Positions 27,891 to 36,940 of a stretch of DNA of 64,000 nucleotides are shown here, in pieces. The stretch covers positions 620,001 through 684,000 of the forward strand of contig JAXMCR010000003.1 in NCBI GenBank assembly GCA_046349255.1, written 5' to 3'. The position numbers were made by a program, and so were the translations under genes. The notes below the pieces were generated by a model. The model was not told where the DNA came from. It did not search any database and saw only the letters and a program-made list of their open reading frames with translations. Position 1 is the first letter of the stretch. The number at the start of each line of letters is the position of its first letter. The stretch is from DAIODI01 sp046349255 (GTDB lineage Bacteria > Pseudomonadota > Alphaproteobacteria > Rhizobiales > Aestuariivirgaceae).

Positions 27891-30416
27891 ACGCCGGACG
27901 CGCCGCGAGGCCCCTCCTGGGGCGATCCCGGTCCGTTCAGGGATCCGCCGCCGTCGCCGCTGGTGCTCGATCTCGACGGGGACGGGGTGGAGATCGTGGC
28001 GCTCGCAAAGTCGAAGGCGTTCTTCGACCTGACCATAGACCGCTTCTCCGAACGCACGGCGTGGATCTCCGCCGATGACGGCTTCCTCGCCATCGACCGC
28101 AACGGCAACGGGCGGATCGACGATCGCGGTGAGCTCTTCGGCGCGGTGGACCTGACGAAGGCGCAGCGGGCGAACGGCTTTACCGAACTCGCCAAGCTCG
28201 ACTCGAACAAGGACGGGGTGATCGACGCCAGGGACGCAGCTTTCGCGCAACTGCGCGTGTGGCGCGACCGCGACGGCGACGGCTATACCGACCAGGGCGA
28301 ACTGCAGACGCTCGCCCAGCTCGCCATCACCTCGATCAGCGTCCGGCCGACCTACGTGAACCAGGCCGTCGGCAACGACTGGATCAGCCATGTCGCCACG
28401 TTCACCACGGGCACGGGCGCGGCCGCGAGGACCGGCACGGTCGCAGACGTGTGGTTCGAAACCGACCCCATGCTGTCGGTCTACAAGTACGGCGAGCCGG
28501 TCGAGCTCTCGCTCGCCGCAGCGATCCTGCCGGACCTCAAGGGGTATGGCCTCCTGCCGAACCTGAGGGTCTCCATGCAGGAGCGGCCGGACCTCATGGC
28601 CGCCGTCCAGTCGCTGGTGACGTCGGCCGGGACGCTGTCGGCGGACGAGTTCCGATCGTCCTTCGAGGCGATGCTGTTCAAGTGGGCGGAGGTGGAAGAC
28701 GCCGTTCCGGGCTCGCGCGGGCCGCTGGTGGACGCGAAGCACCTCGCCCTCATGGAAAAGCTTTACGGAACCGTGTGGAAGTCCACTGTGAATAGGCCGG
28801 AAGCCTGGGCGAATGCGTCAAAACTGCTGAACGAAAACTACAAGGAGATTCTCGACTCCCTCACCGCCAAGTTCGTCGTGCAGGTACCGGTCGCCTCGCT
28901 GCTGGCCATGATCGTGGCGGGCGCGACGAACGACGCGCTTGAGGCGGCCATTCCGAAGCTGCCGTTCCTCGAATTTGCGTCGCTCGGCTATGACTTGACC
29001 AACGATCGGATCATCGGGGCGATGGACAGTGCGATTGCAGCCATCTTGGCGCAGGCCAACGCGCACGACGGCCCGCGGCTCGAGGCGCTGACGTCGTTCG
29101 TTGACTCGATGCATCTGATGCGGTCGTTCAATGTGGACCTCTCGGGATCGCCTGAGGAGCATCGCGCGACCGTCCTCGACCTGCTCGCCAAGGCCGGGGC
29201 GGAGGGCCAGTGGAGGGCGCTGGCCGAGGCTGCGTTGAACGAAGAGGCCATTCATTTCGGAGCCACCACCTCTGACCAACCATACGATCTGGTGCGCGAT
29301 ACCTTTGTCGGTATGGAGGGTGACGATTACCTCGATGGCGGCAAGGGCAGCGATACCTACATCTGGGCGCGCGGCGACGGCAACGACACGATCGACGACT
29401 TCTCGGGCCAATCGGACCGCATCATCTTCAGCGGCGTCAAGGAGAACGACATCACGATCGAGCGCGATTTTTCCAACGTGCGACTGGTGGTACGGGGCGA
29501 GGGCGGCGGGTCGGTGTACATCCCCATGTATGCGTTCAACTTGACCACGTCGTTCTCTTCCCCCGCCATCGAACACTTCGTCTTCGAGGACGCCATATGG
29601 ACGAAGGACACGCTGCGGCAGAAGACCCTCGAATCCCAGATCACGCGCGGCAAGGACGTCATCTACGGTTTTGACGGCGACGACGTGCTGCGCGGCGGGG
29701 GTGGGGATGATTTGCTGTATGGTGGCAATGGCAACGACACTTACTTCTGGTCGCGCGGTGAGGGCAACGATCAGATTTCCGACCAGGGTTATTCTATGAA
29801 TGACCGGCTGGTTTTCACGAACGTAACGTCCGATGCCATTTCGGTGCGGTGGGCGAACCCCTATACGTCTTCAGACGTCGTCCTGCGGGTCACCGGACCA
29901 GGCGCCGGCTCGGTCATCCTCCGCAGAGAGTTCGTATCCTATCCAGAGGAACTGGGCGTCGAGCAGGTATCGTTCTCGAACGGCATTTCGTGGAACAAGC
30001 AGCAACTTCTGCAGCAGCTCTGGCTTGAATCCGCGACAACCAGTCGCGATGACACCATCACCGGGTACGCAACCGACGACATGATCCGTGGCGGAGCGGG
30101 AAACGACTCGCTCTCCGGCGCCGGTGGCAACGACCGACTGATCGGCGGTTACGGCAATGACAGGCTCACCGGCGGTATCGGCAGCGACACGTTCGTGTTC
30201 GGCAAGGAGTTCGGCAACGACACGATCACCGACTTCGTGAACGGCGAGGACCGCATCGAAATGCCCAAGGGGTTCTTCAAGACGTTCGACACGCTGCTCG
30301 CCGGCGCGACGCAGGTCGGCGCCGATCTCCTGATCCGAACGTCGCCCGCCGACTCGATCCTGCTCAAGAACTTCAAGCTCGCCGATTTCGACGCGAGCGA
30401 CGTGCTTCTGGTGTAA
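27303..30416 (+). CDS. Mosaic RTX-type secreted protein
   Basis: This 1037-residue protein has four parts. Residues 1 to about 110 hold a helical domain with NAFVHAYVSAMLT and DLYNNREGRNIG, a pattern resembling DUF6973-type domains. A Pro/Gly linker spans about 170-215. From about 219 comes an FrpC-like region with calcium motifs (LVLDLDGDGVEI, DRNGNGRIDD, DSNKDGVIDARDAAF). From about 668 on, haemolysin-type nonapeptide repeats (GGAGNDSLSGAGGNDRLIG) alternate with HCBP-related segments. The end, FKLADFDASDVLLV, looks like an uncleaved type I secretion signal. No ABC transporter or adaptor gene for secretion is in the window. The first 195 codons are AT-rich; the rest is GC-rich. Confidence 0.85.
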   Translation: MIDLLGLTTYNTHRIFAENYAKNKGYNAGQTNAFVHAYVSAMLTQDYGSFIAKTVGDYRENNTTRDYYKGGNDYRMDTFRDLYNNREGRNIGEYVKTIDSGNEEITASLVDKALSDGDLIESINVKHPDPRIPDIEDAPQNRSDLTKNGKFNGFSDDFDREDVPGSWKPPTSGPGTPPYPGGPSYPGGHGPDSPFGTPDAPRGPSWGDPGPFRDPPPSPLVLDLDGDGVEIVALAKSKAFFDLTIDRFSERTAWISADDGFLAIDRNGNGRIDDRGELFGAVDLTKAQRANGFTELAKLDSNKDGVIDARDAAFAQLRVWRDRDGDGYTDQGELQTLAQLAITSISVRPTYVNQAVGNDWISHVATFTTGTGAAARTGTVADVWFETDPMLSVYKYGEPVELSLAAAILPDLKGYGLLPNLRVSMQERPDLMAAVQSLVTSAGTLSADEFRSSFEAMLFKWAEVEDAVPGSRGPLVDAKHLALMEKLYGTVWKSTVNRPEAWANASKLLNENYKEILDSLTAKFVVQVPVASLLAMIVAGATNDALEAAIPKLPFLEFASLGYDLTNDRIIGAMDSAIAAILAQANAHDGPRLEALTSFVDSMHLMRSFNVDLSGSPEEHRATVLDLLAKAGAEGQWRALAEAALNEEAIHFGATTSDQPYDLVRDTFVGMEGDDYLDGGKGSDTYIWARGDGNDTIDDFSGQSDRIIFSGVKENDITIERDFSNVRLVVRGEGGGSVYIPMYAFNLTTSFSSPAIEHFVFEDAIWTKDTLRQKTLESQITRGKDVIYGFDGDDVLRGGGGDDLLYGGNGNDTYFWSRGEGNDQISDQGYSMNDRLVFTNVTSDAISVRWANPYTSSDVVLRVTGPGAGSVILRREFVSYPEELGVEQVSFSNGISWNKQQLLQQLWLESATTSRDDTITGYATDDMIRGGAGNDSLSGAGGNDRLIGGYGNDRLTGGIGSDTFVFGKEFGNDTITDFVNGEDRIEMPKGFFKTFDTLLAGATQVGADLLIRTSPADSILLKNFKLADFDASDVLLV

Positions 30417-30453
30417 CGCCGCCGCGGGGAGGGGCCCGAGCGACCCTCCGCCC

Positions 30454-31266
30454 TCAGCCCGCCTTGTCGGCGGCGCGGGCTTCGTCCCAGAACTCGGTCA
30501 TCTCCTCGAGCGTTGACTCCGAGGGTGTGCGGCCGCGCTCGGCGAGGCGGCGCTCGACGAGGGTGAAGCGTCGCTCGAACTTGAGGTTGGCTTCCCTGAG
30601 CGCCCGTTCGGGATCGATCTTCAGGTGCCGCGCGAGGTTCGCCATGACGAAGAGGAGGTCGCCGTACTCCTCGCGGATGCGCGCTTCGTCCGCGCCCTTC
30701 GCGACCTCGCCCAGTTCGGCCGATTCCTCGCGGATCTTGTCGAGCACGCCGTCGATCGAGGGCCAGTCGAACCCGGTGCGCGCGGCCTTGGCCTGCAGCT
30801 TTACCGCGCGCGTCAACGCAGGCAGGGCCACCGGCACGCCGGCGAGCGCGCCCTGCGCCGGCTTGTCCTTGCGTTCCTTCGCCTTGATCGCCTCCCAGAA
30901 CCCCTTGGCGACGCCGGCGGAGCGCGCCTCTTCGTCGCCGAACACGTGGGGGTGGCGGCGGATCATCTTGCGGTTGATCGCCTCGACGACGTCGTCGAAC
31001 GCAAAGCTTCCGTCTTCCTGCGCCAGCTGCGCGTGGTAGACGACCTGGAGCAGGAGGTCGCCAAGCTCCTCGCAGAGGTCGGCGCGGTCGCCGCGGTGGA
31101 TGGCGTCCGCCACCTCGTAGGCTTCCTCGATGGTGTAGGGCGCGATCGTCTCGAACGTCTGCTCGAGATCCCAGGGGCAGCCCGTCACGGGCGTGCGCAG
31201 CGCCCGCATGATGGCGATGAGCGTCTCGATCGTGCGGGGATCCATGGCGGCAGGGTTCTGGCTCAT
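30454..31266 (-). CDS. mazG: Nucleoside triphosphate pyrophosphohydrolase MazG
   Basis: This 270-residue all-alpha hydrolase removes non-canonical or excess NTPs. It has two MazG repeats: the first with CPWDLEQTFETIAPYTIEEA and the EELGDLLLQVVYHA metal site, the second with REESAELGEV and EEYGDLLFVMANLARH. Full-length two-domain architecture is present. The ATG is at 31264-31266. It converges on the RTX gene with 37 bases between and is divergent from the methyltransferase gene. Confidence 0.94.
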   Translation of the reverse strand: MSQNPAAMDPRTIETLIAIMRALRTPVTGCPWDLEQTFETIAPYTIEEAYEVADAIHRGDRADLCEELGDLLLQVVYHAQLAQEDGSFAFDDVVEAINRKMIRRHPHVFGDEEARSAGVAKGFWEAIKAKERKDKPAQGALAGVPVALPALTRAVKLQAKAARTGFDWPSIDGVLDKIREESAELGEVAKGADEARIREEYGDLLFVMANLARHLKIDPERALREANLKFERRFTLVERRLAERGRTPSESTLEEMTEFWDEARAADKAG

Positions 31267-31314
31267 GGCGCACGGGACTAGCCGATCCGGCGCGAAAGGG
31301 CTACCCGGAGAACG

Positions 31315-32049
31315 ATGCAGGACAGGCTCTTCGACGACCCGGCGCTCGTGCGCTTCTACGACGCCGAGAACGGCTGGGGCGACGACACGCGCTTCTGCCA
31401 CGCGCTCGCGCAAGGGCGGAGAAGCGTGCTCGACCTCGGCTGCGGCACGGGGCTGCTGGCCGCGGCGCTCGGCGGCACGCACGAGGTTTTTGGCGTCGAT
31501 CCGGCTGGCGCGATGCTGGCGGTCGCGCGGGCCCGCGAGGGCGGCGGGCGCGTCACCTGGGTCGAGGGCGACGGGCGCACGGTCCGGCTCGGCCGCCGCT
31601 TCGACCTCGTCGTCCTCACGGGCCATGCCTTCCAGTGCTTTCTGACCGACGCGGACCAGGCCGCACTCTGCCGCACGATTGCCGCGCACCTCGAGCCCGG
31701 TGGCGTGTTTCTCTTCGACTCGCGCAACCCCGCGATGGAGGAATGGCGGGAGTGGACGCCCGAGGAGTCGCGCCGACGTTTCGTGCATCCGGAGCTGGGG
31801 GAGGTGGCCGCCTGGAACGACGTCGCCTTCGACGCGACGACCGGCGTCGCGACATACCGTACCGTCTACGAGAGCGACGGCGGACGGGTCTGGGACGCGA
31901 CCTCACGCATCCGCTTCGCGCCGAAGGACGCGATCGCACAGCGCCTCGCTGAAGCGGGCCTCGCCATCGACCGCTGGATGGGCGACTGGTCCGGGAGCCC
32001 GTGGTCACCGTCGGCGCGGGAGATCATCCCGGTGGGGCGGCTCGCCTGA
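31315..32049 (+). CDS. Class I SAM-dependent methyltransferase
   Basis: This 244-residue protein has a Rossmann-like methyltransferase fold with motif I VLDLGCGTGLLAAAL, the acidic FGVDPAGAML at the end of strand 2, and FDLVVLTGHAFQCFLTD as motif IV. The downstream HLEPGGVFLFDSRNP is typical too. The substrate cannot be told. The ATG at 31315 follows a CGGAGAA site. It is divergent from mazG with a 48-base gap. Confidence 0.85.
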   Translation: MQDRLFDDPALVRFYDAENGWGDDTRFCHALAQGRRSVLDLGCGTGLLAAALGGTHEVFGVDPAGAMLAVARAREGGGRVTWVEGDGRTVRLGRRFDLVVLTGHAFQCFLTDADQAALCRTIAAHLEPGGVFLFDSRNPAMEEWREWTPEESRRRFVHPELGEVAAWNDVAFDATTGVATYRTVYESDGGRVWDATSRIRFAPKDAIAQRLAEAGLAIDRWMGDWSGSPWSPSAREIIPVGRLA

Positions 32050-32068
32050 CCGGCGCATATCCAATTCG

Positions 32069-32084
32069 CATAATCGATATTATG
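32069..32084. repeat. Short AT-rich inverted repeat
   Basis: CATAAT (32069-32074) and ATTATG (32079-32084) are perfect inverted arms around CGAT, in the 83-base gap between two convergent genes. There is no T-tract, so it is a poor intrinsic terminator. Its role, if any, is unknown. Confidence 0.3.
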
Positions 32085-32132
32085 GAAAGAAAATGCAGAT
32101 GCGGCCGGGGCGTGTGAAGGCCGCGGAAATCC

Positions 32133-32927
32133 TCAGCCGATGGCGAGCTCCATGCCGTCGTAGGCCGGCTCGACGTTCGCCGGCAGCGTCCGCTGCAGCG
32201 TCGCGTAGTCGAGGTCGATGTGCATGTTGGTCAGCACCGCGCGCTTTGCGCCGAGCCGCTGAACCGCTTCGAGCGCCTCGGCAAGCGAGAAATGGCTCGG
32301 GTGCTTCGTCGGCCGCAGCGCGTCGATCAGCCAGAGGTCGAGCCCCGTCAGCGCCGCGACCGAGCGCTCCGGGATCCCGTTCAGGTCGGGCGTGTACGCG
32401 AACGATCCGATCCTGAGGCCCAGCGCCTGGATGTTGCCGTGGTCGAGTTCGAACGGCAGCAGCGTCACCGGCCCGCCGGCGCCCGTGATGGTGACCGGCT
32501 CGTAGGCCTCCAGCCGGTTCAGGTCGAGGATCGGCGGGTAATCGGAATTCGGTGGCGTGTAGAAGCAGTAGCCGAAGCGGCCGAGCAGCATTTCGCCTGT
32601 CCGCTGGTCCGCCCACACCTTTACCCGCGCCCGGCCGAGCAGCGCGAGCGCGCGCAACTCGTCGATCCCGTGCGTGTGGTCGGCGTGCTCGTGCGTGAAA
32701 ACGACGGCGTCGAGCGCCGAAATCCCGGCATCGAGCAACTGCATCCGGAGGTCCGGCGACGTGTCGACCAGGATCCGCGTGACGCCGTTGGCGGACGTCT
32801 TCTCGACCAGGATCGAGCACCGGCGCCGGCGGTTTTTTGGCTCGGCCGGATCGCAGGCGCCCCAGACGTTGCCGATGCGCGGCACGCCGCCGGACGACCC
32901 GCAGCCCAGCACCGTCACCTTCATCAC
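32133..32927 (-). CDS. MBL-fold metallohydrolase, PhnP-like
   Basis: This 264-residue protein is a metallo-beta-lactamase-fold phosphodiesterase-type hydrolase. The metal motif is THEHADHTHGIDEL, followed by a late ILTNMHIDLDY segment with another histidine. The N-terminal VTVLGCGSSGGVPRIG is characteristic of the PhnP/RNase Z-like group. It overlaps tatD by 4 bases and is the last gene of the metG-tatD operon, a common alphaproteobacterial order. The physiological substrate is unknown. Confidence 0.88.
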   Translation of the reverse strand: MMKVTVLGCGSSGGVPRIGNVWGACDPAEPKNRRRRCSILVEKTSANGVTRILVDTSPDLRMQLLDAGISALDAVVFTHEHADHTHGIDELRALALLGRARVKVWADQRTGEMLLGRFGYCFYTPPNSDYPPILDLNRLEAYEPVTITGAGGPVTLLPFELDHGNIQALGLRIGSFAYTPDLNGIPERSVAALTGLDLWLIDALRPTKHPSHFSLAEALEAVQRLGAKRAVLTNMHIDLDYATLQRTLPANVEPAYDGMELAIG

Positions 32928-33715
32928 GGCCGCTTCACCTTCAGAAACAGGTTGAAGAAATTGTCCGTCGTTTCTTGCGCCATTCGGTTTTCATCGACAC
33001 TACGTAAGCCCGCCACGAACTTCAGCGTATGCGCCACGTAGGACGGCTCGTTGGTCTTGCCGCGCATCGGCACGGGCGCGAGGTACGGCGCGTCCGTCTC
33101 GACGAGAATGCGGTCGGTTGGCACGATCCGGGCGGTTTCCTGGATTTCCGTCGCCGACTTGAACGTCACGATGCCGGAGAACGAGACGTGCGCGCCGATG
33201 GCGAGCCCGCGCTCGGCCAGGACCTTCTTCGAGGAGAAACAGTGCAGGATCGGGCGGAAGGCGCCCTTCCCCATCTCGTCCTCGAGGATCGCCGCCGTGT
33301 CGTCCTCGGCCTCGCGGCTGTGGACGACGAGCGGCAGGCCGGACACTCGCGCAGCCTCGATGTGCCGCCGAAACGAGCGCGCCTGGCCCTCGGGCGTCGA
33401 GGTCTTATAGTGGTAATCGAGCCCGCACTCGCCGATTCCGACGACCTTCGGATGTTCGGCAATTCGCAAGAGATTATCGGGGGTTACGTCCGGCTCCTCA
33501 TCCGCGTTATGGGGATGCGTGCCGATGGTGCACCACACGTTGTCGTTCTCCTCGACGATCGCGCGCAGCCGGTCGAACTGTTTTACGCGGGTCGAGATCG
33601 TGAGGCACAAGCGGACGCCCGCCGCCTTGGCCCGGGCCAGGACGTTCGGCAGTTCGGTCTGCAACTCCGGAAAGTCGAGGTGGCAGTGGCTGTCGACGAT
33701 GAACGGCGTCGTCAT
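32924..33715 (-). CDS. TatD-family metal-dependent hydrolase
   Basis: This 263-residue TIM-barrel hydrolase has the metal ligands of TatD nucleases: the N-terminal DSHCHLDF motif, the Glu in GIGECGLDYHY, then LPLVVHSREAE, PILHCFS and the late LVETDAPYLAPVP. Family members act as 3'-5' DNA exonucleases or on D-aminoacyl substrates. It overlaps metG by 4 bases and the MBL hydrolase gene by 4 bases, so the three genes are translationally coupled. Confidence 0.93.
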   Translation of the reverse strand: MTTPFIVDSHCHLDFPELQTELPNVLARAKAAGVRLCLTISTRVKQFDRLRAIVEENDNVWCTIGTHPHNADEEPDVTPDNLLRIAEHPKVVGIGECGLDYHYKTSTPEGQARSFRRHIEAARVSGLPLVVHSREAEDDTAAILEDEMGKGAFRPILHCFSSKKVLAERGLAIGAHVSFSGIVTFKSATEIQETARIVPTDRILVETDAPYLAPVPMRGKTNEPSYVAHTLKFVAGLRSVDENRMAQETTDNFFNLFLKVKRP

Positions 33716-35268
33716 GTCGATTGGGCAGCCTCGGTCTCGAGTTCGAGCCGCGGGAACAGCGGCGCCGGCGGCGGCAGCGTCGCGCCGGCCTTGAGCCGCC
33801 CGCCAGGGCCCAGCCGCGCGAAATCGCGCGCGCCTTCGTCCACCGCGAGGATGTCGAGCAGCTTCGCCATGCTCGCCGGCATCACCGGCTGGAGCAGGAT
33901 CGCGACCTGCCGGAGCACCTCCGCCGTGACGTAGAGGACCGTCGCCATGCGTTCGGGGTCGGTCTTCTTCAGCGCCCAGGGCGCCTGCCCCGCAAAGTAG
34001 CGGTTCGCGTCGGCGACGACGTGGAAGATCGCATCGAGCGCCTTGTTCAGCGCCTGGTCCTCAAGCTGCGCGCGGCATTCGGCGAGAAGCGCGTCCGTGT
34101 CGGCGAGGAGCGCCTGATCCTCGGCCGAGAACGCAGCCGGTTGCGGCACCCTGCCCTCGCAGTTCTTGGCGATCATCGACAGCGAGCGCTGGGCGAGGTT
34201 GCCAAGGTCGTTCGCGAGGTCCGCGTTCACGCGGTTGACGATCGCCTCGTGGCTGTAGTTGCCGTCCTGGCCGAACGGCACTTCGCGCAGGAAGAAGTAG
34301 CGCACTTGGTCGACGCCGTAGCGCGTCAGAAGTTCCGCCGGGCTGATCACGTTGCCCACCGACTTCGACATCTTCTCCCCGCGGTTGAACAGGAAGCCGT
34401 GCGCGAAGACGCGCTTCGGCAGCGCGAGGCCCGCCGACATCAGGAACGCCGGCCAGTAGACCGCATGGAAGCGCACGATGTCCTTGCCGACCACGTGCAG
34501 GTCGGCCGGCCAGAACTTTGCGCGCGGCGCGTTCGCGTCGGGAAAGCCGGTGCCGGTGACGTAGTTCGTGAGCGCGTCGATCCAGACGTACATGATGTGG
34601 CCCGGCGCATCCGGCACAGGGATGCCCCAGTCGAACGTGGTGCGCGAGATCGAGAGATCCTGGAGACCGCCCGAGACGAAGCTCACGACCTCGTTGCGCC
34701 GCTCCGGCGGGCCGATGAAGTCCGGGTGATCGCGATAGAGCGCGAGCAGCCGGTCCTGGTAGGCGGAGAGCCTGAAGAAGTAGCTCTTCTCCTCGACCCA
34801 CTCGACCGGCGTGCCGGTGGGGCCGACGCGACCGGAGGGTTCGACGGTCGTCTCGCTCTCGGCGTAGAACGCCTCGTCGCGGACCGAATACCAGCCGGCA
34901 TAGGAGCCGAGGTAGACGTCGCCTGCCTTCTCCATGCGCTTCCAGAGCTCAGAGACGGAGGCCTTGTGGCGCGCTTCGGTCGTGCGGATGAAGTCGTCGT
35001 TCGAGCAGCCGAGCGAGGCGACCATCTCCTTGAACTTCGGCGTCATCTCCGCGATGTATTCCGCCGCCGTCATGCCGGCCTTCTTCGCCGTCTGCTGGAT
35101 CTTCTGGCCGTGCTCGTCGGTGCCGGTGAGGAACAGCACCTCGTACCCGTCGAGCCGCTTGAAGCGGGCGAGCGCATCGGTCGCCAGCACTTCGTAGGCG
35201 TGGCCGATGTGCGGCGGCCCGTTCGGATAGGCGATCGCCGTGGTGAGATAGTAATGCGGTTTCGTCAT
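33712..35268 (-). CDS. metG: Methionine--tRNA ligase
   Basis: This 518-residue class I aminoacyl-tRNA synthetase charges tRNA with methionine. The HIGH motif appears as PPHIGHAYEVLATD and the KMSKS motif as GEKMSKSVGN. The C-terminal anticodon-binding helices are present, without the extra tRNA-binding EMAP domain, as is usual for this short type. It lies 48 bases downstream of holB and overlaps tatD by 4 bases. Confidence 0.96.
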   Translation of the reverse strand: MTKPHYYLTTAIAYPNGPPHIGHAYEVLATDALARFKRLDGYEVLFLTGTDEHGQKIQQTAKKAGMTAAEYIAEMTPKFKEMVASLGCSNDDFIRTTEARHKASVSELWKRMEKAGDVYLGSYAGWYSVRDEAFYAESETTVEPSGRVGPTGTPVEWVEEKSYFFRLSAYQDRLLALYRDHPDFIGPPERRNEVVSFVSGGLQDLSISRTTFDWGIPVPDAPGHIMYVWIDALTNYVTGTGFPDANAPRAKFWPADLHVVGKDIVRFHAVYWPAFLMSAGLALPKRVFAHGFLFNRGEKMSKSVGNVISPAELLTRYGVDQVRYFFLREVPFGQDGNYSHEAIVNRVNADLANDLGNLAQRSLSMIAKNCEGRVPQPAAFSAEDQALLADTDALLAECRAQLEDQALNKALDAIFHVVADANRYFAGQAPWALKKTDPERMATVLYVTAEVLRQVAILLQPVMPASMAKLLDILAVDEGARDFARLGPGGRLKAGATLPPPAPLFPRLELETEAAQST

Positions 35269-35316
35269 CCCTTGCGGTCTTCTCGGAACATTCTCGCTTT
35301 GCGAGAGGCGGTCATT

Positions 35317-36300
35317 TCAGGTTTTCTGTTGCGTGTCTATAACCTGAGCGAGCGCGTTGAGAACAGTCAGCCGCTTGTCGATGTTGAGATCGTCGCCGGT
35401 CTTCAGCGTGCGGGCTGCCTCGATCGCCGCCCGGTTCCAGTGGATGGCGGAGGGGTGACGCTGCAGTGCCCGCCGGCGCGCCTCGCCGCGCAGGAATTTC
35501 ACGAGCCCGAACGAGAACAGCTCGAAATCCTTGTCGCGCCCGAAACCACCCACCCGTTCGGCGAGCTTGCCGGCGGCGTCGAAGGTCAACGGGCGGCCCG
35601 CCGCCACCGCCTTCTCGACCTCCGAGAGCGCGCTTTCCGCTTCCGTTCCCCGGAGTTCGCGATCGCGGCCGAACTGGTCCTCGAGCCCTTCCGGCGCGCG
35701 CATCGGCAGCATGCGGCAGCGCGAGCGGATGGTGCGCAGCGCTTGCCCCGGCGCGTGCGCGACGAGCAGGAACAGCGCCCGCTTCGGCGGCTCCTCGAGG
35801 ATCTTGAGCAGCGCATTGGCAGAGGCGTTGTTGAGGTCGTCGACGGCATCGACGATGACGACGCGCCAGCCCTCGAACGCCGAGGTCTTCGAGAAGAACT
35901 CCGTCACGAGCCGGACGTCGTCGACGCTGATGTCCTGCTTGAGCTTCTCCTTCGCCGTGTCGAAGGCGCGCTGCAGGACGAACAGGTCCGGGTGGCTTCG
36001 GGCGTGCACGAGGTGCACCGCCGTCTCGTCCGGCGACACGGAGAGATCGGCGGGGCGCGTCGCACCGGGTACGGGATGGGCGAGCAGGAACTTCGCGATC
36101 CGGAAGGCGAAGGTCGCCTTGCCAATGCCCTTCGGCCCCGCGATCATCCAGGCGTGGTGCAGCCGCCCGCTCACCCAGGCGTCGAGGAACGTGCGTTCGG
36201 CCGCGTGGTGGCCGATCAGCCGTTCCTGCAGGCGCGGATGGTCCGCCGTCTCGCGCGGATCGGCCTCGTCGGTCTCGGGTTTCTTCGGGCGTGTCGCCAT
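35317..36300 (-). CDS. holB: DNA polymerase III subunit delta'
   Basis: This 327-residue clamp-loader subunit has an AAA+ core with a P-loop-like GPKGIGKATFAF, the motif VDAVDDLNNASANALLKILEEPP (in part) and the SRC motif in IRSRCRML. It lacks the Ser/Thr after the P-loop lysine, as expected for an inactive-ATPase subunit. The N-terminal HPRLQERLIGH is typical of alphaproteobacterial HolB. It overlaps tmk by one base, so translation is coupled; the tmk-holB-metG-tatD order is conserved in many bacteria. Confidence 0.92.
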   Translation of the reverse strand: MATRPKKPETDEADPRETADHPRLQERLIGHHAAERTFLDAWVSGRLHHAWMIAGPKGIGKATFAFRIAKFLLAHPVPGATRPADLSVSPDETAVHLVHARSHPDLFVLQRAFDTAKEKLKQDISVDDVRLVTEFFSKTSAFEGWRVVIVDAVDDLNNASANALLKILEEPPKRALFLLVAHAPGQALRTIRSRCRMLPMRAPEGLEDQFGRDRELRGTEAESALSEVEKAVAAGRPLTFDAAGKLAERVGGFGRDKDFELFSFGLVKFLRGEARRRALQRHPSAIHWNRAAIEAARTLKTGDDLNIDKRLTVLNALAQVIDTQQKT

Positions 36301-36938
36301 CAGCGGGAGTGTAGCGCCGGCTCGACGTGACGCCAGATGTCAGCCGCGACGGTGTCGGGATCGCGCGCCGCATCGATCACCTTGCAGCGTTGCGGCTCCG
36401 CCCGCGCGATGGCGAGGAAGGCCGCCCGGAGTGCATCCTGGAACGATCGGTCCCGCGCCTCGAACCGGTCCGTCGCCGCACTGCCGCGTCGTGCCGTGGC
36501 GCGGGCCGCCGCGTCGGCCGGGGCGATGTCGAGCACGAACGTCAGGTCCGGCATAGTCTCGCCGATCACCGCCCGTTCGAGCGCGGCGAGAAACGCACCA
36601 TCAACCCCGCCGGCATGGCCCTGGTAGGCGCGCGTCGAGTCGTGGAAGCGATCGGAAATCACCGCAGCGCCCTTCGCGAGCGCCGGGCGGATGACGTTGC
36701 GCAGATGCAGGTCGCGCGCCGCGTAGTTGAGGAGCGCCTCAGACACGGGGCTCCAGTCGGGCGCGTACTTGTCGAGGAGCAGGTGACGCAGCCGCTCGCC
36801 GCCGGGGGTGCCGCCCGGCTCGCGCGTGAGAACCACGGCGAGCCCCTGCTCCATCAGGCGCGCCGCCAGCCGCTCGACCTGCGTGGACTTGCCCGCGCCG
36901 TCGCCGCCCTCGAAGGTGATGAACAGTCCCCGCGCCAC
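36300..36938 (-). CDS. tmk: Thymidylate kinase
   Basis: This 212-residue kinase phosphorylates dTMP to dTDP. The P-loop is FEGGDGAGKSTQ, followed by the LTREPGGTPGGE motif and the DRFHDSTRAYQG motif; the LID segment has arginines (ATARRGSAATDRFE). The GTG at 36936-36938 starts the conserved ARGLFITFEGG. It follows the D,D-carboxypeptidase gene by two bases and overlaps holB by one. Confidence 0.95.
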   Translation of the reverse strand: MARGLFITFEGGDGAGKSTQVERLAARLMEQGLAVVLTREPGGTPGGERLRHLLLDKYAPDWSPVSEALLNYAARDLHLRNVIRPALAKGAAVISDRFHDSTRAYQGHAGGVDGAFLAALERAVIGETMPDLTFVLDIAPADAAARATARRGSAATDRFEARDRSFQDALRAAFLAIARAEPQRCKVIDAARDPDTVAADIWRHVEPALHSR

Positions 36939-36940
36939 GA

